Source of the DNA: Candidatus Roseilinea sp. NK_OTU-006
GTDB lineage: Bacteria; Chloroflexota; Anaerolineae; J036; Brachytrichaceae
Reading direction: 5' to 3'
DNA: 64,000 bases
Assembly: GCF_012931985.1 (NCBI RefSeq)
Contig: NZ_JAAFGM010000001.1
Location: forward strand, 1 to 64,000
Position numbers and translations under genes: made by a program. Shown piece by piece: positions 61,873 to 64,000 of this stretch (position 1 is the stretch's first letter; each line of letters starts with the position of its first letter). The notes below the pieces were generated by a model. It saw nothing but the letters and a program-made list of their open reading frames with translations, was not told the DNA's origin and made no database searches.

Positions 61873-61957
61873 GAGCTGTTCCCTCCAGAAATGAACTGTT
61901 TTATGGCCCACCGCCGCTTTGAGCGTCGCGGTTCTCGCCATGTTTTACACACGCTTT

Positions 61958-61975
61958 GCGATTTGTGCAAATCGC
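61958..61975 (-). promoter_or_regulatory. Palindrome downstream of a -35-like box before the lipoprotein gene
   Basis: GCGATTTG-TG-CAAATCGC is a perfect eight-pair dyad. On the minus strand it begins directly after TTGACA (61982-61977), inside what would be the spacer. I found no good -10 box, so the promoter is uncertain, but an operator is plausible. Confidence 0.4.
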
Positions 61976-62109
61976 TTGTCAAGCGCGGCAAAACCACCCA
62001 GCGCACGCTTCGGCGGCTGACTATAAGCGGTGTAGCGTGATCGGCGCTGTAGTGTGCCGAGTTGATCAATTGCCCACTTGTCACGCCCCGCCATTGTGCA
62101 CAGGTTGCG

Positions 62110-63138
62110 TTAAATCTGTATGATGATCTGCCGTCCGATGGTTGCTGCTTCGATGGCCCCGAATACCATGGCCAAGCTTTTGATGTTGTCGGTACAGATA
62201 GTTTCCGGCGCGCCGCCGTCGCGCACGCAATGCACGAACTGCCGGATCACGCTGGCGTGCCCCTCGCTCAAACCGGCGATGTCCGGTTCGGGTAGTGCCA
62301 GATCGCGCTGTTTATAGATCAGGCCGCTGCGCTCCGCCGGCGTCTGGGCGCGGAAACCGTTGCCGCCATCCCACGTCGCGCTGCCGTTCGCGCCGACGAA
62401 GCGCCAATCGCCCTCCCAGCTCGTGTTCATCCCTTCGGCGCACCAACTGCCGCGATAGGTGAAGACCACACCCTCGCCCATCTCAAAAACTGCAATGGCA
62501 GAGGCGTCGCGGTCGTACCATGAACCGCGCGGGTTCCACTCTTTGCAGAAAGCGACGCGCACCGCATCCAAGCCGGTTAGGAAGCGCGCCTGATCGAAGG
62601 TGTGGATGGCCATGTCCAACAGAAGGACATGGGGCATGTGATCGCGAAAGCCGCCGAAGTGCGCGCCGATGTAGAAGTCGCAGTTCACCGTGGTGAGCGG
62701 TCCGATCGCGCCGCTGCGCAGGAACTCGCGCATGCGGCGGATGGGCGCAGTGTAGCGCCGGTTCTGCATGACAGCGTAGAGCTTGCCGGCGCGATGCGCG
62801 GCTTCGACCATCCGCCGCGCATCGTCCATCGAGGTCGCCATGGGCTTTTCACCCAACACGTGACAACCGTGTCGCAGCGCGGTCAACGTTGTCTGGGCAT
62901 GCGCCTCAGGCACGCTCACGTCGAACACGATGTCCGGCTCGACGTGAGCGAGCATCGCTTCTAGGTCGTCGCCGGTGTGCGCATGCACTAACCCGAATTC
63001 ATCTTTGCGTGCCCGCGCGGCATCTTCGACGACATCCACCAGGCCGGCGACGGCCAGCCCTTCGATCGTGGTAATGGTCCTCAGCCACCCCCGGCTCATT
63101 TTGCCGCAGCCGACGAGGACTGCACGTAGTGTGTCCAT
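62110..63138 (-). CDS. Gfo/Idh/MocA-family oxidoreductase
   Basis: A 342-residue NAD(P)-dependent oxidoreductase. It has AVLVGCGKMSRGWLR, HVLGEKPMATS with the conserved EKP, and LLLDMAIHTFDQARFLTG with the probable catalytic histidine. It is only distantly similar to the 24215 product. The substrate is likely a sugar or polyol. A repeat-rich spacer separates it from aroE upstream. Confidence 0.9.
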   Translation of the reverse strand: MDTLRAVLVGCGKMSRGWLRTITTIEGLAVAGLVDVVEDAARARKDEFGLVHAHTGDDLEAMLAHVEPDIVFDVSVPEAHAQTTLTALRHGCHVLGEKPMATSMDDARRMVEAAHRAGKLYAVMQNRRYTAPIRRMREFLRSGAIGPLTTVNCDFYIGAHFGGFRDHMPHVLLLDMAIHTFDQARFLTGLDAVRVAFCKEWNPRGSWYDRDASAIAVFEMGEGVVFTYRGSWCAEGMNTSWEGDWRFVGANGSATWDGGNGFRAQTPAERSGLIYKQRDLALPEPDIAGLSEGHASVIRQFVHCVRDGGAPETICTDNIKSLAMVFGAIEAATIGRQIIIQI

Positions 63139-63164
63139 ATTTTGGTTGAGTGGGTTATCAAGTC

Positions 63165-63247
63165 CTCGCGTCGCATCGAGTCATCCAGTCATTCGGTCCG
63201 ACCTGATGGACTCGACCGACTTGACCGACTGGGTTAACTCGATGGAC
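63165..63247 (+). repeat. Short degenerate repeats between two minus-strand genes
   Basis: GAGTCAT-CCAGTCAT units are followed by ACCGACTTG-ACCGACTGG, with GATGGACTC at both ends. Low-complexity sequence of this kind fills the whole gap between the 62110 gene and aroE, as at the other heptamer-rich gaps. Confidence 0.55.
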
Positions 63248-64000
63248 TCACGCGAAGACTTCGGCCAGCGCTTGGCGCATCACGTCCACCGGCGCGTCCT
63301 GGCCGGTCCAGATGGTGAACGCGATCGCGCCTTGATACACCAGCATGCCCAGCCCATCGAGCGTCTTCGCCCCTTTGGCTGTGGCCTCGATCAAGAAGCG
63401 CGTGCGAGGCGGATGGGGCACAACGTCGCACACCAGCATTCCGGGTTTGATCGAGTCCATGTTCACGCCGGGCTTGTCATCCATGTGCGGAAACAAGCCG
63501 ATGCCGGTGGCGTTGACGACGATGTCGGTGTCTTCCGGTAACGTGTAATCACCCCGCCACCACGCAAACTCGGCTTGAGCAGACGTCTTATCGTTGATGA
63601 GTTGGGCGAGCGCCTCGCCGCGCTGCGCGGTGCGATTGGCGATGGTGACGCGGCGCACGCCGGCCAGCGCCAGCTCCACTGCAATGGCGCGCGCTGCGCC
63701 GCCCGCGCCCAGCACCACCACGCGCTTGCCGGTGGGGTCGAGGTTGGCGTTGAGCTTGAGCGCCATGAGGAAGCCCTTGCCATCGGTGTTCGCGCCGATC
63801 AGCGCATCGCCGTCGCGCACGATGGTGTTCACCGCCCCGATGAGCGCAGCCTCCGGCGTGATCCGGTCGAGGTAGCGCAGCCCCGCGATCTTGTGTGGGA
63901 GGGTCAGGTTGATGCCGCGGAAGCGCATCGCGCGTATGCCGGCCATGGCTGCCCCCAGGTCTTCCGCGCGTACGTGGAAGTTCTGGTAACGCCACCGCAG
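63248..64000 (-). CDS. aroE: Shikimate dehydrogenase (5' end outside the window)
   Basis: The visible 250 residues contain the substrate-binding FRGINLTLPHK with the catalytic lysine, IGAVNTIVRDGDALIGANTDGKGF, the cofactor loop VLGAGGAARAIAVEL and NATGIGLFPH. The reading frame is open through base 64000 (LRWRYQNFHVRAEDLGAA), so the start lies beyond the edge. It reduces 3-dehydroshikimate in aromatic synthesis. The last residues are MRQALAEVFA. Confidence 0.93.
   Translation of the reverse strand: MRWRYQNFHVRAEDLGAAMAGIRAMRFRGINLTLPHKIAGLRYLDRITPEAALIGAVNTIVRDGDALIGANTDGKGFLMALKLNANLDPTGKRVVVLGAGGAARAIAVELALAGVRRVTIANRTAQRGEALAQLINDKTSAQAEFAWWRGDYTLPEDTDIVVNATGIGLFPHMDDKPGVNMDSIKPGMLVCDVVPHPPRTRFLIEATAKGAKTLDGLGMLVYQGAIAFTIWTGQDAPVDVMRQALAEVFA

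Overview
The window is a 64 kb stretch of a GC-rich bacterial chromosome with dense operons. Chloroflexota (Anaerolineae-like) is the best guess, from the mix of an alanine/proline-linked sugar-binding lipoprotein, a tetratricopeptide O-antigen ligase, a split glycine dehydrogenase and heptanucleotide repeats between genes. I could run no search, so the lineage is an inference. One tRNA is present. I saw no rRNA, CRISPR array, insertion sequence or phage gene.

Region 1 (1-19,461) is the most unusual part. A GntR/HutC regulator with a textbook promoter and an overlapping palindromic operator heads 19 tightly packed same-strand genes, and a hairpin terminator closes the run. The upper half encodes four lipocalin-like proteins, a DUF3891 protein, an alpha/beta hydrolase, two paralogous Rieske oxygenases and a protein that resembles plant red chlorophyll catabolite reductase (RCCR). 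The oxygenases are degenerate in complementary ways: one keeps the catalytic iron site but has lost the Rieske ligands, and the other keeps the Rieske ligands but has lost the catalytic iron site. Esterase, PaO-like Rieske oxygenase and RCCR is the order of chlorophyll breakdown in plants, so I propose a bacterial tetrapyrrole-degrading system with a split, hetero-oligomeric oxygenase. The lower half (aldehyde dehydrogenases, HMG-CoA-lyase-like enzyme, aconitase-family hydratase, CoA-transferase, cyclic amidohydrolase, acyl-CoA-dehydrogenase-like flavoprotein) could process the ring fragments or the side chain.

Region 2 (19,500-27,300) holds two membrane proteins of unknown role, then a minus-strand set: a double-SDR protein, a cobalamin-binding-like protein, a Gfo/Idh/MocA oxidoreductase and gcvH-gcvPA. 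Heptamer arrays lie between these genes.

Region 3 (27,300-40,150) is a surface-polysaccharide block: O-antigen ligase with TPRs, WecA/MraY-like transferase, UDP-sugar dehydrogenase, mannose-1-phosphate guanylyltransferase, two Wzz-like proteins and a CpsD-like protein without a P-loop. dprA is embedded in it. Two conserved-looking unknown genes, tRNA-Arg and a gene remnant follow.

Region 4 (40,200-60,200) is a sugar or polyol catabolic locus on either side of a SorC-type regulator. The minus arm has a sugar isomerase/epimerase, a hydroxyacid dehydrogenase, a VOC protein and a mandelate-racemase-family dehydratase. The plus arm has a fused E1, an E2, a xylulokinase-like kinase, a complete ABC importer with two different ATPases, a TpiA2/EryH-like isomerase and an aldolase-SDR fusion. 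It ends in a frameshifted, truncated RpiB/EryI-like gene that abuts the remnant of a glycoside hydrolase.

Region 5 (60,200-64,000) holds a small coiled-coil membrane protein, a lipoprotein with an internal duplication, another Gfo/Idh/MocA oxidoreductase and the 3' part of aroE, all on the minus strand.
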